NCBI GenBank assembly: GCA_003118195.1
Contig: BEXV01000137.1
Coordinates: 268,646 to 332,645, forward strand
DNA length: 64,000 nucleotides
Direction of reading: 5' to 3'
Source of the DNA: Hemicentrotus pulcherrimus
Lineage: Eukaryota > Echinodermata > Echinoidea > Camarodonta > Strongylocentrotidae
Shown here one piece after another: positions 26,401 to 41,400 of this stretch. Under the pieces are notes generated by a model. It was not told the origin of the DNA. It did not search any database and saw only the letters and a program-made list of their open reading frames with translations. Within the stretch, counting starts at the first letter, position 1; each line of letters starts with the position of its first letter. A program made the position numbers and the translations under genes.

Positions 26401-29400
26401 CACCACTCTTCCAAACGGTGAATTCGTAATCTTGGATGATAACATGCTCTTCATCGAATCCATCGTAATTCTCTCATCTTGTGTATTAGTACTTTCGTTT
26501 GCTCGATCGTGAGTTTCCAAATGATTCTCTGATGATCATCTTTGGATCTAACTGCTTTTACAAAACGGAGGAGATAAAGGATTTTATCGAGTGTATCGCG
26601 TTGAAATAGGCAAGTTTACTTACATCCCTTTAATAATAATATCATCATTAGATTTTGACAGATGCGTTTACATCGAAACACCCGTTCTGAAATATAGCTT
26701 GATGTAACTCATGTTACTTTAATACCCTCTAGCTCTAGCTTGCTCTATTCCATAGAAAGCTAAACCAAGGGAACAAAGCACAGGGGTATAGAATTGACGA
26801 AGCTCTACGCTTACACAGATTTAGGTTCTCTTCTAGGACTCGATATATGCAAAGCTTGGAATACAATAAACAGATTCGCCGCGTCGAGTTTAGCAGCAGT
26901 AACAGGACGCTTTGTTGTTCATTTTGCTCATTATTAGCAGAACAGATGCTGCGCGGATGACGCTTCGAGAAGAAAAAAAAAATAGGGTCAGATCCCTGAG
27001 AAGGGGAAGAAAATTCATGAAACTGTTCTTAGTATAGATGTATGATTCCTTCATTTACCATTTTTAGAATGTGTTAAAGAGCAGGAGTGGGAAAGTAAGA
27101 CGTTATATTATCGCATTGTTCTGAGATGGCATTTCTTTTATCTAAACAGGTCATCGCACTTTGTTGAAATGAAAATGGCGTCCTTCTCGTATAGAGCGCG
27201 GTATCTAATTAACGATGCTATCCCTGAGCTTAGCGTTCTTAATTCAACTCCATTTACGAGTCAGAGTTGACTTTTTTCAACTGTATAGTGTAGTCATAGT
27301 AATTGTACTCCAGCTTTTGTTATAATTTATTTAAAGCAGAGTAGTGTGTGCAGAACTCTTGTCTCGAATTAGCCATCTGTCATTTTTTTTATAACGAAAG
27401 CTTGCAATACAGACCTTCTAGAGAGCACTTCACATTCCTGTCCTTTCAGTAAATGTCAACGATTGTTGATTCTATCTTGATTGGCTGGTTTTCTTTATGA
27501 TTATGTTTTTAACAAGTCCCGTATGAAAACATTGTGAGTGTCTGGGCAAATACCAAGAAAAGCCCAACAAATTTATTGGCAGACTTTCATCAAATGGTCG
27601 AGTTTTAATTCGGGTTTGATTCCAAGGGTTGATCTTATTAGTTGGCAAAGATATTTAAGTAGCTAGTAGCTCACGCTGGCATTCTGTTTCACTCTGGATA
27701 TTACAATGATTTCATATAAAACTGCTGGTGTCTTACGACGAGTCTTGTCTTGTTATTGTTGTGCAGTTTATATTACATATGCGCCAGTTGAAACTCGTGT
27801 TGATATTTCTTATCTGTGATTGAAATGGAAACGATTTTGGCTGAAAATCGAGCTGACGCTGGGAATGTATAGTTGCTCGTTGCTGATGTGTTGGGGTGGC
27901 ATTTAGAAGAGAAAATGGGTCAACTTTTAAGTTGGCTGCCAGATTTATGGGACGAATTATGGGAAGAAGAAGATGGTTTGTATAATTTTTTTCTGTATGT
28001 TGTCCCGAAATGTTGCTTAACCTAAATTCTACTGTCGTGCACGGGATTTGTGTTGGAGACGGGAGTGAGTTCTTGTATGGCTTACGAAAATGTCAGAAAA
28101 AATTACGGGGGAAACGGCTGAAATGTTGGTCACAAGGAAAATTCCAAAATGTTTGGAGTAATGAACATGCGTGATATATCAAGCCATGCCCAGTGACAAC
28201 CAGTGGACAGGTACGGCTCACTTGACATGCCTCGTTTTATTTTCGATTTGTCCATGACATGACAAGGGCCGATACTTGGTCCACCTGCTATTTTGTATTT
28301 TAGTGGGGTTACAACTTCTCAAAGAACGAGAGCGTCTTTGAGCAGAACATCACTGCTCCGTATGAATGAGTTTCATTGTTGAATCGGGAAGACAATTTGC
28401 TTTTGTATTGTTGCACTTTTTGTGTATCGCTTATAACGTTGGTTCCAGTTTTAGTTTTATATGAGTGGAAATGTCAATGATGACTCCCGTTTGGGGCTGT
28501 GTGGGGTTAACAATATTTCTGACTACCGGTAATTGCGTTAACCCGTTTTGATATGTAAAATAGTACATGATTGCATGGGGAGAGTCGTATCTGTTACGTC
28601 TACTGAGGACGTACTTTTAGTATGCGCGAGCGTGAGGATGTATGTGTATACACATGCACACCCATCCTACTTTTTAGTAACTGTTTTCTTCTGATACTAG
28701 TAACGGAGATCGCGTGCTTACAAAACAAAAATAAGTTGTCACATTTACGTCCCTATGTCATCTTATTTCTCATTACAATAAGAACTGGAATCCCCCTTCC
28801 ATGTGTAGTTGAAGGCGACCAAACTACCCCAAACAATTTAAAATATACAATATAAACAGATATACAACAGAGCAAACTTGGTTTAAATTTTGAAATAAGC
28901 TCTGCTAGACCAGATAAAAACTTCTTGACTATATTTATACTTTGATGCACACATGAGTCGGGGAGGTATAAACTTTCCATAAACTAAATCAAACCTAATT
29001 TTAAAAGGGGTTTTATGGGGTCATTCAACATTTGGGTTAATTGGTTGTGTTCCAGACATGTTCATGATAAAGAAAGGCTGTTTTTGAAGGACTGTATGTA
29101 TTACTCCCACTTAAATTATTGGAGGCTTACTCGTGTTGTCTATTCTAAAGTTCCTCAATTGGTATTGATTTTAAGCTCAGTACTAGTAGCCAGCTTGGGA
29201 CAAGGTCATTTATTGTTAATGTCTAATGTTGCAGAGGCTACGAACAAAATAGATGTTATGGTTAATTTATAAAACCACTTTATCAGTTCAATGCTTGGCT
29301 AGTTAGATCATGATTTGTTCACATATTTATTTACTTATGGTATGTTTGTGATGTGTCATGCATTCATATTATTGTTTGTTAGATTAAATTTTTGTTTGTT

Positions 29401-32400
29401 TGGTTCTGTTTCTGTTATTGGAGGGGGAACAGCTATAAAGTTAAATCATCATTAATACGGCTAGAGAGTGTTTATAGCACCCAGAAGTAAGATCACATAT
29501 GATTGGCGTTTATATTTGTCTTTAATTAGTCTGTTTTTTTTAGACATCTACTATTACAAAAAGTTATTCAAGTTACTCTTCATTGAAAGGAACAATAGGA
29601 TACATGGCCACACTTGATGCCATATTTGGTTTTAAGTATTGTGATTATCGGTACTTTCAACATTGATTGATTTTCAGCGCTATGAAATAATTAAATCTTT
29701 AATTCATATTTGTAAAATGCATATATAGCCTGTGTTGTGCAACTTGATCAGTAAGGAATATATACTGCAGCAATATCCTCGTATTTCTAATACCCTCGTC
29801 TACCTACTTGCTTAGATGGGGCAGGGCAGGATGATATTTTGAAGTTTTCCACAGCTTTTTACTTGTGAGGATCAATAAGCTGTTAACAAAATCTTCTCGG
29901 CATCTGAGTGATGTATGTTTACACCGATCATTTTATAGTGTACATAATATTCATCATCTGGCCCATATATGTGTGTATGAAAATTTATTTTCAAGATGTG
30001 TATTTACACCGACCATTCTTTCCCATACACCGGTACATGTAGAGAGGGATTTGATGTTTTATTAGAGGATTTTTTTGTCATGTTAAAGCAACATTTGGTA
30101 CTAATTTCTTGTTCTTCTTTATTTATTTTTCTGTAGGTGCCGGAGTAAGTGCAGGTGGTGGAGCCGTGGGAAAGGCCCCATTAGCAATAGACGAACTAGC
30201 ACAGGCACAACCAGACCTTGATACAGACGCAAGTAAGTAATCAGAAGTTGTAATCTTCCTTACCAGAGTGATGTTTCACAAAGATTCCAAGTCGAACTTG
30301 GACATTGTGGAGAGCCATCTGTAGTCAAAATCAAGAAATTCAAGGATTTTTAGAGTTTTTATAAGTTCCACAAATTCGAGAACATGAAATCTCCTTCATA
30401 ATAGAAAATATGAATTATTTAAATCAACATTTTATGCCTTTAAAAATAACTTTTACCACATATTTTCAAAGATGCTTACGGCTTTCCACAATGTTCAAGT
30501 CCAACTTAGAGATATTACTTCAACTTGGGATCTTTGTGAAACATCCCCCAGATTCATCAAGGAGGAATTATCAATAAAGTTGAGTTTGGGTCATGTGATT
30601 GCAATGTGAAAGAAACTTTCTGAAAATATAACACAATATTTATCAAACGCATACTAAACGAAAGTGTCTCGATGTGCTGTACAATCATCAATGACAAGAG
30701 AAAGATAATCACACACAAAAAGAAATTAACAAAGAGAAATATATGAATCATATAACTACCGGGTACTAAAATGACTAAATAACTAACATGGTCAACAACA
30801 ACAAAATAATAATGTAAAGCTCACAAATTATTTTATTCAGATGAACATTACACTCCTGTACAAAGGAAATGCAAAAATGTCAGAGAACCAATTGCCGAAA
30901 ATTTTGAAATTTTCTTGCCCATAGGATTAAGAGAATTTTATTACTGAAAGCGGATATCACTATGGATAAGGAAATTTGTTTGTATTTATTTGCAATAAAT
31001 ATCATCAGACTGGCACTACCTTTCCAATCATTGTGTATTACAATCGGTTCAAATTCAATCTCTCAAATTCTTAAGACAACTCAAACCCTTTTTTTATGAT
31101 CGGTATATAAGGGGTAGATATGTATAAGAGGAACTCGAGGATAAAGCCAATTCAATTTTGCGATTTACTAGTTACATGTAAGTGGGAAAGTAGTCTCATT
31201 GTGACATGACATATGGTGGACTTAATACATGATCTCCATATTCCTTGTTTTTTAAACTTTCAAATGTAAGTCTTCTGTGTCTGTGACCGATTCATCTTAA
31301 ACTGTCAAGGACTGGTTTCCCTGAATTTTTTATTTCTACATTTTTTTTTTTGATCACCTTTGAATTAAGGGTGCGTTGGCCATTTTCATAATGTAATCAA
31401 ATTTAATCTTTAAGTGCCTTGTTACCAATTATTTCATTCAACTGTCACAGAAATTATATTTCAGTAGCCAAAATTTGCATGGCAAACATTCCGTGCATTC
31501 CATAATTAAATGTATGCAATTTGAATTCTGAAGATTGAAAAACAATTATTTATGAAAGATGAATGAAAGAATTAGTAACGTGGCACTAAACAAAGATTTA
31601 TGCATTAAATTTGATTGCATTATGAAAATGGTCTCTTCTATTCTTTGATTAATGAATTGTATTCAAAGCAGAAACCGAACAAAATTGGGCGAGTCCTTGA
31701 TATTTTCCACACATGGAGTCGTGAACATATCTCAACATAAAATAACATTTTCTAAATGTTTTGTTTGATCCATGCTTTATTAGAGCTATCAGTTTGACAT
31801 AGTTATCAGAAATACTAACATCTTAGATGTGGTCAGTAACCCCTAGCTTGGACTTGTCAATACATACAAGTTTGAAGGAAAACAAACTATGCCGTCATTT
31901 TTTTTTCGAAGCTTCTGCCAATTAAAGCATATGGTTTCTTGGGTCGAAAAGGGAAGATTGCTTTCAGACCAAGACTCCTGGGAGATCTGGAGAAGAATAT
32001 TCTGGGTGGGGTGTGGATGTGGAGGTTGGTTTAATATTTCATATATTCCATGACCATGACCTTGACAGCAGCATGACTGCATTGAAATTGATCAAAAAAG
32101 AGTAAAAGACCAACAGACAATGCAATATTCTTTACAGGACAATACCAGGCTGTAGCAAACATCTCACAAAACAAACGTCAATACCTTTAAGAAAAGCCTT
32201 AAAGGATACTGTTATGTTCACATAATAAATCTTCATTCTAGTCATATTTACACTAGGTGGAACTGGGGACTGTAATACTGCCCCCCCCCCCCCNTACATT
32301 GGTGCATTTTATTTATTTTTATTAGGTTTTGGTGTAGGACTTTTGGTGTAATTTTAGTTTGACTTTGTCATAACTTTGCTCATTCATTATTACTGGAACA

Positions 32401-35400
32401 TAATAATACCTTTAATATAGATCTGAAAGTGCAATAGAGCTTGTCAAATAAGCTTATTTTTTGTCAACATTTCGATCCGTATGTAAGTAAATACCAAAGC
32501 TTTGCAGAGGGCCAAACCCCTCAGATTTTTTGTTTGCGCTGGAAATTTTCACAGGCTTTGAAGCATGTGCAGGCGTACATTATTATTGACTTTTTCATTG
32601 CTCATTTGTTTCGCTTGAAATGATCCTCTGGATCTCTTTGCTTCGAAATTCTTCAAAAGAACAAATCATAAGTTATCAATTATTTGTTAGGGTGACAACT
32701 AGCTGCCATGCTATTTGTTATGCCTCTGCCTCCATCAAGTTAAAATATAATAAACAATCCACCCACATGAGAAATTACCAAATAAGCTCAAGTTAGTGTT
32801 TGACGAATTTAAGTGTAAATTAAAGTAATTTTGAACATCGTTACATACATTTCATTAAATGCATTAAAGGGACATTTTAGTGATACTTTCCACACTGTAG
32901 GAGTTTACCCTGAATGTAACCAATTTATTGGCAGATAAAATGTCTCTCGCACCGAGTACCAAATTACTAACCGAGGCTTAATGTAGGCTTACATGAATAA
33001 TTCCTTGTATTATTTATTTTCAAGTGAAAATTTATACTGATTTATTCTTAGATTTGTGATTATGTAGGCACAAAATTCATCACAAATATGTGGAGTGTGA
33101 TAGCAAAGGGTGTCCTTATGCTTCAAGCTTTCAATCAAATAGCATTACCAACTTTTGAGTAGATGACCTTCATGGCAAAGTGCCACCATGTAATTTCAGG
33201 CCTCGGTTCAGTCTTTATTATCTACCCCTGATACCTATTTCTAACACCAGAAAAGGTACTGAAAAATATTACTTTTCCACTTGTCAGTGATGGCTTTAAA
33301 ATTATGCAAACGACCCATTTTTATATAGTCAGGGACGGATTTATTCTTGATGTTGAAATGCCTGAACTGAAATGCAATTGATTGGACTTCATCCCTCGAG
33401 TAATAGACAATACTGTTACATTGATATACCGGTATTCACATAGAATAGTTCAAGCACTCAAATTATACATTACCATGACCAATCTACTCTTGATGTTTAA
33501 TTGTTTAACCTAACTGCTCATAAACCAAGTGTGTGCTTGTAAGTAAGCAACCAGAGGACTAGTAACTTCTCTCTGAGAGACTTGATAAACATGAGGATTA
33601 ATGCCTTTTCAAAGGGCACAAGCATACCAACTGGGTTTCGAAACCAGGACCTTCCCGATAGGAAATCATTCATTTACATTAGGTCGATTAAAAGACATGT
33701 TCAATATAAGTCTGTAATGTACTCTGTAAATAATTGATTTATTAAAAAAACATTCCAGTAAGCGGGAAATGTCGAAAGATTTGCTCTCGAGCATCTTTCA
33801 CCTAAGCTGCAGCAAATATGATTGTCAATTAGTGTAATGCACTTCACATTTTTAAAACTTATAGCACACAGATAACTGTAGTCATGCTCAACTGTATAAA
33901 CACTTTTTTTTAACCTCCCTCCCCCCTCTTGGCATTCATTCACCATACAAAAAATAAACATCACGATTACCAGCGTCACATGAAAATAAGGGAGCATGTC
34001 TGAATTATTAAAATAACAAAATCACAAATGACAAAATATTTTGTGATTGAAATAAAAGTGGAAATTCAAGAGATGGATCACTTTTTAATGAATGAAAACC
34101 ATGAATGGTGTAAATGTCAGTTATTATTTTTGCTACCCATTGCTATTGCTATGACTCGACGATGCCTTTTAACTGCCAATTATCTATTCATCTATTGGGG
34201 TATTTGCATTGCATATTGAAACAGTTTGCTGCTTCATTCCATATTTCTAGTTCTCAGGGACAGTATGTATGAATACTATTACTGCTTTTATCATTTCATC
34301 TTTACATTTATTGGCCTTCAAAAATGTTATTGATGCTATTAATAATACATATAGTAAGAATAAGATTAGGAATATGTGTTTATGTTTATTAGTAGTACTG
34401 TTATGATTATGATTGATTATTATTGCTGTTTCATTAGAAAATTGTGTAGAATTGTTAACATGAGCAATCCTTGTATCTTATGTGTACCTCTAGGTGCCGC
34501 GATGTCTTTCGGAGGTATGGTCGGAGGTGGACTACCATCAGGTTCTGTCGGAATCGGCTTGCCTTCAGCATCACTCTCTGTCGGGGTGAGTAAGACACCA
34601 ATCGTGTGTATCCGAAAGAATAGGCCATTTTCGTAATGTAACCAAATTCAGCACCTTCATGTAGGTCTTTCTTCACGTAAGGAATAATTTTATCTCTACT
34701 TGAAGTAAACTTATGCTTTCCATTCTCTTGAGAGAATCCTGGAATAGCCATCGGAAATTAACGTTCATGATTCTACAAAATGATGTAGAATGATATTGTG
34801 TGTTGTGCCTGAAGATTTTTTCATGGTCGGAAAAAAGGAGTATTGGTGAAATTTGGTTCGAGGTTAAATGTGATTTAAGGTAGCCTGAGCAATATATTTG
34901 AAGTATACTTTGGGAGAGACAAATTTACAGCTATTATCTTGAGGTATTAAAGTGAACAGGAAACAATGCATCCATGTTCTAATCTTAAGTTTTGTTTTTT
35001 TCCAGAACATCAACAGATCTTTTCTAATCATTGACTTTCTGTACTTTTCAAGAATGTTTCTGGAATGGTTTACCCACCATGCCTCCCTCACTTCCTTAAC
35101 AAATTTAGAAACGAAGCTATCAAATAAAATTCAACTCTTGTAGTATAATTGTAGTAATTTTCGTTTGTTTTCCTTCCTTTTCTTTTTATATATACCAGGG
35201 GAGTGGTAATGCTGGTGCAGATGTTTCCGGTGGAGCTGGTGTTGGTATAAGTGGAAACGCTCCATCAGCCGAAGTTGACCTGGGAGGAGCACCAAATGTG
35301 GACGTTGGTGGAAGAGGTGGTGCTGGTCTGAATGTTGATGCACCAAATGTTCAAGTTGGCAAGAAGGGGAAAGGCTCATTACCAAGAGGAATATTCAAAA

Positions 35401-38400
35401 AGAAGGGAGGTGCAGGTGCCAAAGGAGACATCAGTGCCGATGCTTCTTTACCAGATGCAGATGTTTCACTGGATCTTGGAGCCAAATCAAAACCACGCAA
35501 GAGGAAGAGGCCGGGATTCTTTGCAAAATTAGGATTTGGTGGTGACTCATCGCCATCATCCGACTCGTCTGACGATGAAGGTGAAGGAAATATTAAACTG
35601 AAAGGACCTAAATTTGGAGGAGGAGTCTCTGGTGGTGCCAACATGGACATTGATGTACCTCAAGGAGGTGCTTCTGCAGGACTTGATGTTAATGCTCCGG
35701 GCGGGAACATTGATGCATCATTACCATCAGGTGATGCATCCTTAGCTGTAAAACCACAAGTTGATACTTCAGTGAAAATGGGAAAACCAAAAAAATCAAA
35801 GAAAGGATTTGGATTTGGATTTGGGTCAGGTGGTGCAAACATTGGAGGTGGTGTGAAGGGAGATGTTCCAAGTGGTGATGTTTCTGTAGGTGGAGGAGCA
35901 GACATTGGAGGAGGAATCGGTGGTGGTATTGGGGGTGGTGTTGGTGTTGATGTTGAAGGACCAGATGCAAAAGTAGACCTTGATGGAGACGCCGATAGAA
36001 AAGGAAAGGGAAGGTTCGGTCTCAAAATGCCTTCTCTTTCCTTTGGTGGAAAGGGGAAGAGTCCAAAGGCAGACCTAAGAGCCGATGTACCATCAGGAGA
36101 TGTTGATGTGAAAGGGGATTTACCATCTGGACGTATGAGTGGTGGACTTGGAGGAGGACTGAATGTTGATGCTGATCTTCCATCTGCAGGCTTGAAAGTA
36201 GGAGGTGATGTGCCATCAGCTGGTGTAAACATAGGTGGAGGAATTGATACCCCTAAAGGTGGATTCGGACTTGGTGGTCGTGGAGGCGTTGATGTTGACG
36301 GGGGTGTAGATCTTCCTTCTGGGCGAATAGGAGGTGGAATCGATGCACCATCTGCCAACATTGGAGGAGGATTTGGAGGTGGTATGGGTGGTGGAGGCAT
36401 AGATGTTAATGCACCCAAGGTAGGCTTAAACGCTGGTGGAGATGCCAATCTGCCATCAGGAGGAGTTGATGTTAACTTGCCATCTGGAAGAATTGATGCT
36501 CCTAAAGGAGGCTTTGGACTAGGTGGTCGTGGAGGAGTCGATGTTGATGGGGGTGTAGATCTTCCTTCTGGACAAATAGGAGGTGGAATCGATGCACCAT
36601 CTGCCAACATTGGAGGAGGTGTTGGAGGTGGTATGGGTGGTGGAATTGACTTGCCATCTGGAGACCTCAAGGCTGGTGGAGATGTTAAGATGCCCAAAGG
36701 AAGCATAGCACTAGGTGGAGGAGGGGATATTGGAGGTAACTTACCATCCGGTGATATCAAGCTTGGTGGTGGAATGGACATGCCTTCAGGAGACATTGGC
36801 ATAAAGGGGGGCATTGGAGGATCTGGAGGAATAGATGCAAATTTGCCCTCTGGTGGCCTGAATGTTGATGGAGATCTTCCTTCTGGAGGTATTGGCATTG
36901 GAGGTGGAATAGGTGACCCATCTGCCAACTTTGGCGGAGGTGTAGGAGGTGGCATTAACATGCCTTCTGGGAACGTAGGAATGGATGTTGACACACCAAA
37001 AATTGGATTAGGAGGAGCTGGTGGGATTGATTTACCTTCAGCAAGAGTGGGAGGTGGAGCAGGTGTTGATGCCAAAGGTGAGGTAGATCTTCCAGAAGCA
37101 TCTCTTGGAGGAGGTGGCAACTTTGGTAGGGGTATTGGAGGCAAGGGTAAAGCTCCAGATGCTGACCTTGATTTGGACCTGAAACCAAAGAAGAAAAAGA
37201 AGAAAGGAGGGTTCAGTTTCAAATTCCCTAAATTTGACTTTAACTTCGGTGGTAAAGGAGATGCAAAAATGGATGTCGATGCTGATGTCAAGGGTGGAGC
37301 TGACATGGACATTGATGGTCCAAAGCTAAAGGGAGATGTCGATGGTCCAGATGTTGATATAGATGCAGATGGGAAAAAGAAGGGAAAGTTTGGGTTTGGC
37401 TTCAAAGGACCCAAGTTTGGAGGCCATGGTGGAGCTGGAGTTGATGCTGACATTGATGTTGCCAAGCCTGAACTTGATGTCAATGTGAAAACTGCTAAGC
37501 CAAATATGAGTGGAGATGCTGACTTACCATCAGGCGGATTTGGACTTGGAGGAGGAATTGGAGGGGGGATTGGCGGTGGAGGAAATGCAGATCTCTCAGT
37601 TGATGGTCCTGATGTTGATATCAAAGGACCAAAAGTTGGAGGTGACATCTCAGGCCCAGACCTTGATGTAAGCGGACCTGATATGGATATTGATGTAGAT
37701 GGAAAGAAGGGCAAAGGTGGATTTGGATTTGGAATGAAAATGCCCAAATTCGGATTTGGAGGCCATGGCAAAGGTGATATCGACGTAGATGCAGACGTCG
37801 ATATTGAGAGACCTGACCTTGATGTCAGTGGGGATGCAGACCTTCCATCAGGAGGAGTTGACCTGGATATCAGCGGTGGAGCTGGAGGTGATATTGATGC
37901 TGACCTACCCAAAGGAGACATTTCAATTGATGGACCTGATGTTGACATAAATGGCCCTAAAATTAAAGGCAGAGGCAATGGAAAGAAGAAGGGCAAAGGT
38001 GGATTTGGATTTGGACTGAAAATGCCCAAATTCCATGGATTTGGAGGCCATGGCAAAGGTGATATTGATGTTGATGCAGACGTTGATATTGAGAAACCTG
38101 ACCTTGATGTCAGTGGGGATGCAGACCTTCCATCAGGAGGAGTTGGCCTAGATGTTGGAGGAGGAATCGGAGGAGGACTCGGTGGAGGACTCGACATTGA
38201 TGCCAATGGTCCTGATGTTGACATAAAAGGACCAAAAGTTGGAGGTGACATCTCAGGGCCAGACCTTGATGTTAGTGGACCTGACCTCGATATCGATGTA
38301 GATGGAAAGAAGAAGGGCAAAGGTGGATTTGGATTTGGACTTAAAATGCCTAAATTCGGATTTGGAGGCCATGGCAAAGGTGATATTGATGTAGATGCAG

Positions 38401-41400
38401 ATGTCGGTGTTGTCAAGCCTGAAGGTGATATCAAAGTAAAAACTGGCAAGCCTGATATTGGAGGTAATGTTGAGTTGCCATCTGGTGGAGTTGACCTGGA
38501 TGTTGGAGGAGGCATCGGAGGAGGACTCGATGGAGGACTAGACATTGATGCCAATGGTCCTGATGTTGACATCAAGGGGCCAAAAGTTGGAGGTGACATC
38601 TCAGGCCCAGATCTTGATGTAAGTGGACCCGATCTGGACATCGATGTTGATGGAAAGAAGAAGGGCAAAGGTGGATTTGGATTTGGAATGAAAATGCCCA
38701 AATTCGGATTTGGAGGCCATGGTAAAGGTGATATTGATGTAGATGCAGGCGTTGATATTGAGAGACCTGACCTTGATGTCAGTGGGGATGCAGACCTGCC
38801 ATCAGGAGGAGTTGGCCTAGATGTTGGAGGAGGAATCGGAGGAGGACTAGGTGGAGGACTGGACATTGATGACAATGGTCCTGATGTTGACATCAAGGGG
38901 CCAAAAGTTGGAGGTGACATCTCAGGCCCAGATCTTGATGTGAGTGGACCCGATCTGGATATTGATGTAGATGGAAAGAAGGGCAAAGGGGGATTCGGAT
39001 TTGGACTGAAAATGCCCAAAATTCATGGACCCAACTTCGGATTTGGAGGCCATGGAAAAGGTGATATTGATGTAGATGCTGATGTCGATATTGCCAAACC
39101 TGAAATTGATGCAAATATGAAGACTGGCAAGCCTGACATTGGAGGAGGACTGGGTGGAGGAATAGACATTGATGCAAAAGGTCCAGATGCTGATCTTTCC
39201 ATTGAAGGTCCTGATGTTGACTTCAAGGGCCCAAAAGTTGGAGGTGATATATCAGGCCCTGACCTTGATGTAAGTGGACCTGATCTGGATATTGATGTTG
39301 ATGGAAAGAAGGGCAAAGGAGGATTAGGACTGAAAATGCCCAAAATTCACGGACCCAACTTCGGATTCGGAGGCCATGGCAAAGGCGATATTGATGTAGA
39401 TGCAGATGTCGGTGTTGTCATACCTGAAGGAGATATCAAAGTAAAGACTGGCAAGCCTGATATTGGAGGTGATGTTGAATTGCCATCTGGTGGAGTTGAC
39501 ATGGACGTTGGAGGAGGGATAGGTGGAGGACTCGGTGGAGGACTAGACATAGATGCTCCTGGTCCTGATGTTGACATAAAAGGACCAAAAGTTGGGGGAG
39601 ACATCTCGGGCCCAGACCTTGATGTAAGTGGACCTGATCTGGACATCGATGGTGGTGGAAAGAAGGGCAAAGGTGGATTTGGATTTGGACTGAAAATGCC
39701 CAAATTCGGATTTGGAGGCCATGGCAAAGGTGATATCGACGTAGATGCAGACGTTGATATTGAAAAACCTGACCTTGATGTCAGTGGGGATGCAGACCTT
39801 CCATCAGGAGGAGTTGGCCTGGATATCAGCGGTGGAGCTGGAGGAGATATTGATGCTGACTTACCCAAAGGAGACATTTCCTTTGATGGACCTGATGCTG
39901 ATATCAAAGGCCCTAAAATCAAAGGCAGTAAGAAGAAGAAGGGCAAAGGTGGCTTTGGCTTCGGACTGAAAATGCCCAAATTCCACGGATTTGGAGGCCA
40001 TGGCAAAGGTGATATTGACGTAGATGCAGATGTTGAAATCGACAAACCCGAAGTTGATGTCAACTTGAAGACTGGCAAGCCCGACATTGGAGGAGGACTG
40101 GATGTTGGAGGAGGGATTGGTGGAGGAATTGGTGGAGGACTTGACATTGATGCCAATGGTCCTGATGTTGACATAAAAGGACCAAAAGTTGGGGGAGACA
40201 TCTCAGGCCCAGACCTTGATGTAAGTGGACCCGATCTGGATATCGATGTAGATGGAAAGAAGAAGGGCAAAGGTGGATTTGGATTTGGACTGAAAATGCC
40301 CAAATTCGGATTTGGAGGCCATGGCAAAGGTGATATTGATGTAGATGCAGACGTTGATATTGAGAGACCTGACCTTGATGTCAGTGGGAATGCAGACCTT
40401 CCATCAGGAGGAGTTGGCCTAGATGTTGGAGGAGGAATCGGAGGAGGACTCGGTGGAGGACTAGACATTGATGCCAAAGGTCCTGATGTTGACATCAAGG
40501 GGCCAAAAGTTGGAGGTGACATCTCAGGCCCAGATCTTGATGTAAGTGGACCCGATCTGGATATCGATGTAGATGGAAAGAAGAAGGGCAAAGGTGGATT
40601 TGGATTTGGAATGAAAATGCCCAAATTCGGATTTGGAGGCCATGGCAAAGGTGATATTGATGTTGATGGAGACGTTGATATTGAGAGACCTGACCTTGAT
40701 GTCAGTGGGAATGCAGACCTTCCATCAGGAGGAGTTGGCCTAGATGTTGGAGGAGGAATCGGAGGAGGACTCGGTGGAGGACTAGACATTGATGCCAAAG
40801 GTCCTGATGTTGACATCAAGGGGCCAAAAGTTGGAGGTGACATCTCAGGCCCAGATCTTGATGTAAGTGGACCCGATCTGGATATCGATGTAGATGGAAA
40901 GAAGAAGGGCAAAGGTGGATTTGGATTTGGAATGAAAATGCCCAAATTCGGATTTGGAGGCCATGGCAAAGGTGATATTGATGTTGATGGAGACGTTGAT
41001 ATTGAGAGACCTGACCTTGATGTCAGTGGGAATGCAGACCTTCCATCAGGAGGAGTTGGCCTAGATGTTGGAGGAGGAATCGGAGGAGGACTCGGTGGAG
41101 GACTAGACATTGATGCCAATGGTCCTGATGTTGACATCAAAGGGCCAAAAGTTGGAGGTGACATCTCAGGCCCAGATCTTGATGTGAGTGGGCCCGATCT
41201 GGATATCGATGTAGATGGAAAGAAGAAGGGCAAAGGAGGATTTGGATTTGGACTGAAAATGCCCAAAATTCATGGACCCAACTTCGGATTTGGAGGCCAT
41301 GGCAAAGGTGATATTGATGTAGATGCAGATGTCGATGTTGTCAAACCTGAAGGTGATATCAAAGTGAAGACTGGCAAGCCTGATATCGGAGGTGATATTG

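Larger units (their letters stand above)
15818..30136 (+). other. Intron 1 (14.3 kb)
   Basis: Bounded by GTAAAT and CTGTAG. It holds two candidate alternative first exons, two family B MITEs in inverted orientation, minisatellites of 22, 25 and about 190 bp, a GA repeat and one gap. Stretches 24.7-27.7 kb and 28.0-30.1 kb show nothing further that I can support. Confidence 0.75.
30233..34493 (+). other. Intron 2 (4.3 kb)
   Basis: Bounded by GTAAGT and CTCTAG. Contains the family A MITE at 31378-31633, a tRNA-derived SINE fragment at 33521-33670 and a poly-C run at 32281. Nothing coding is apparent. Confidence 0.75.
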
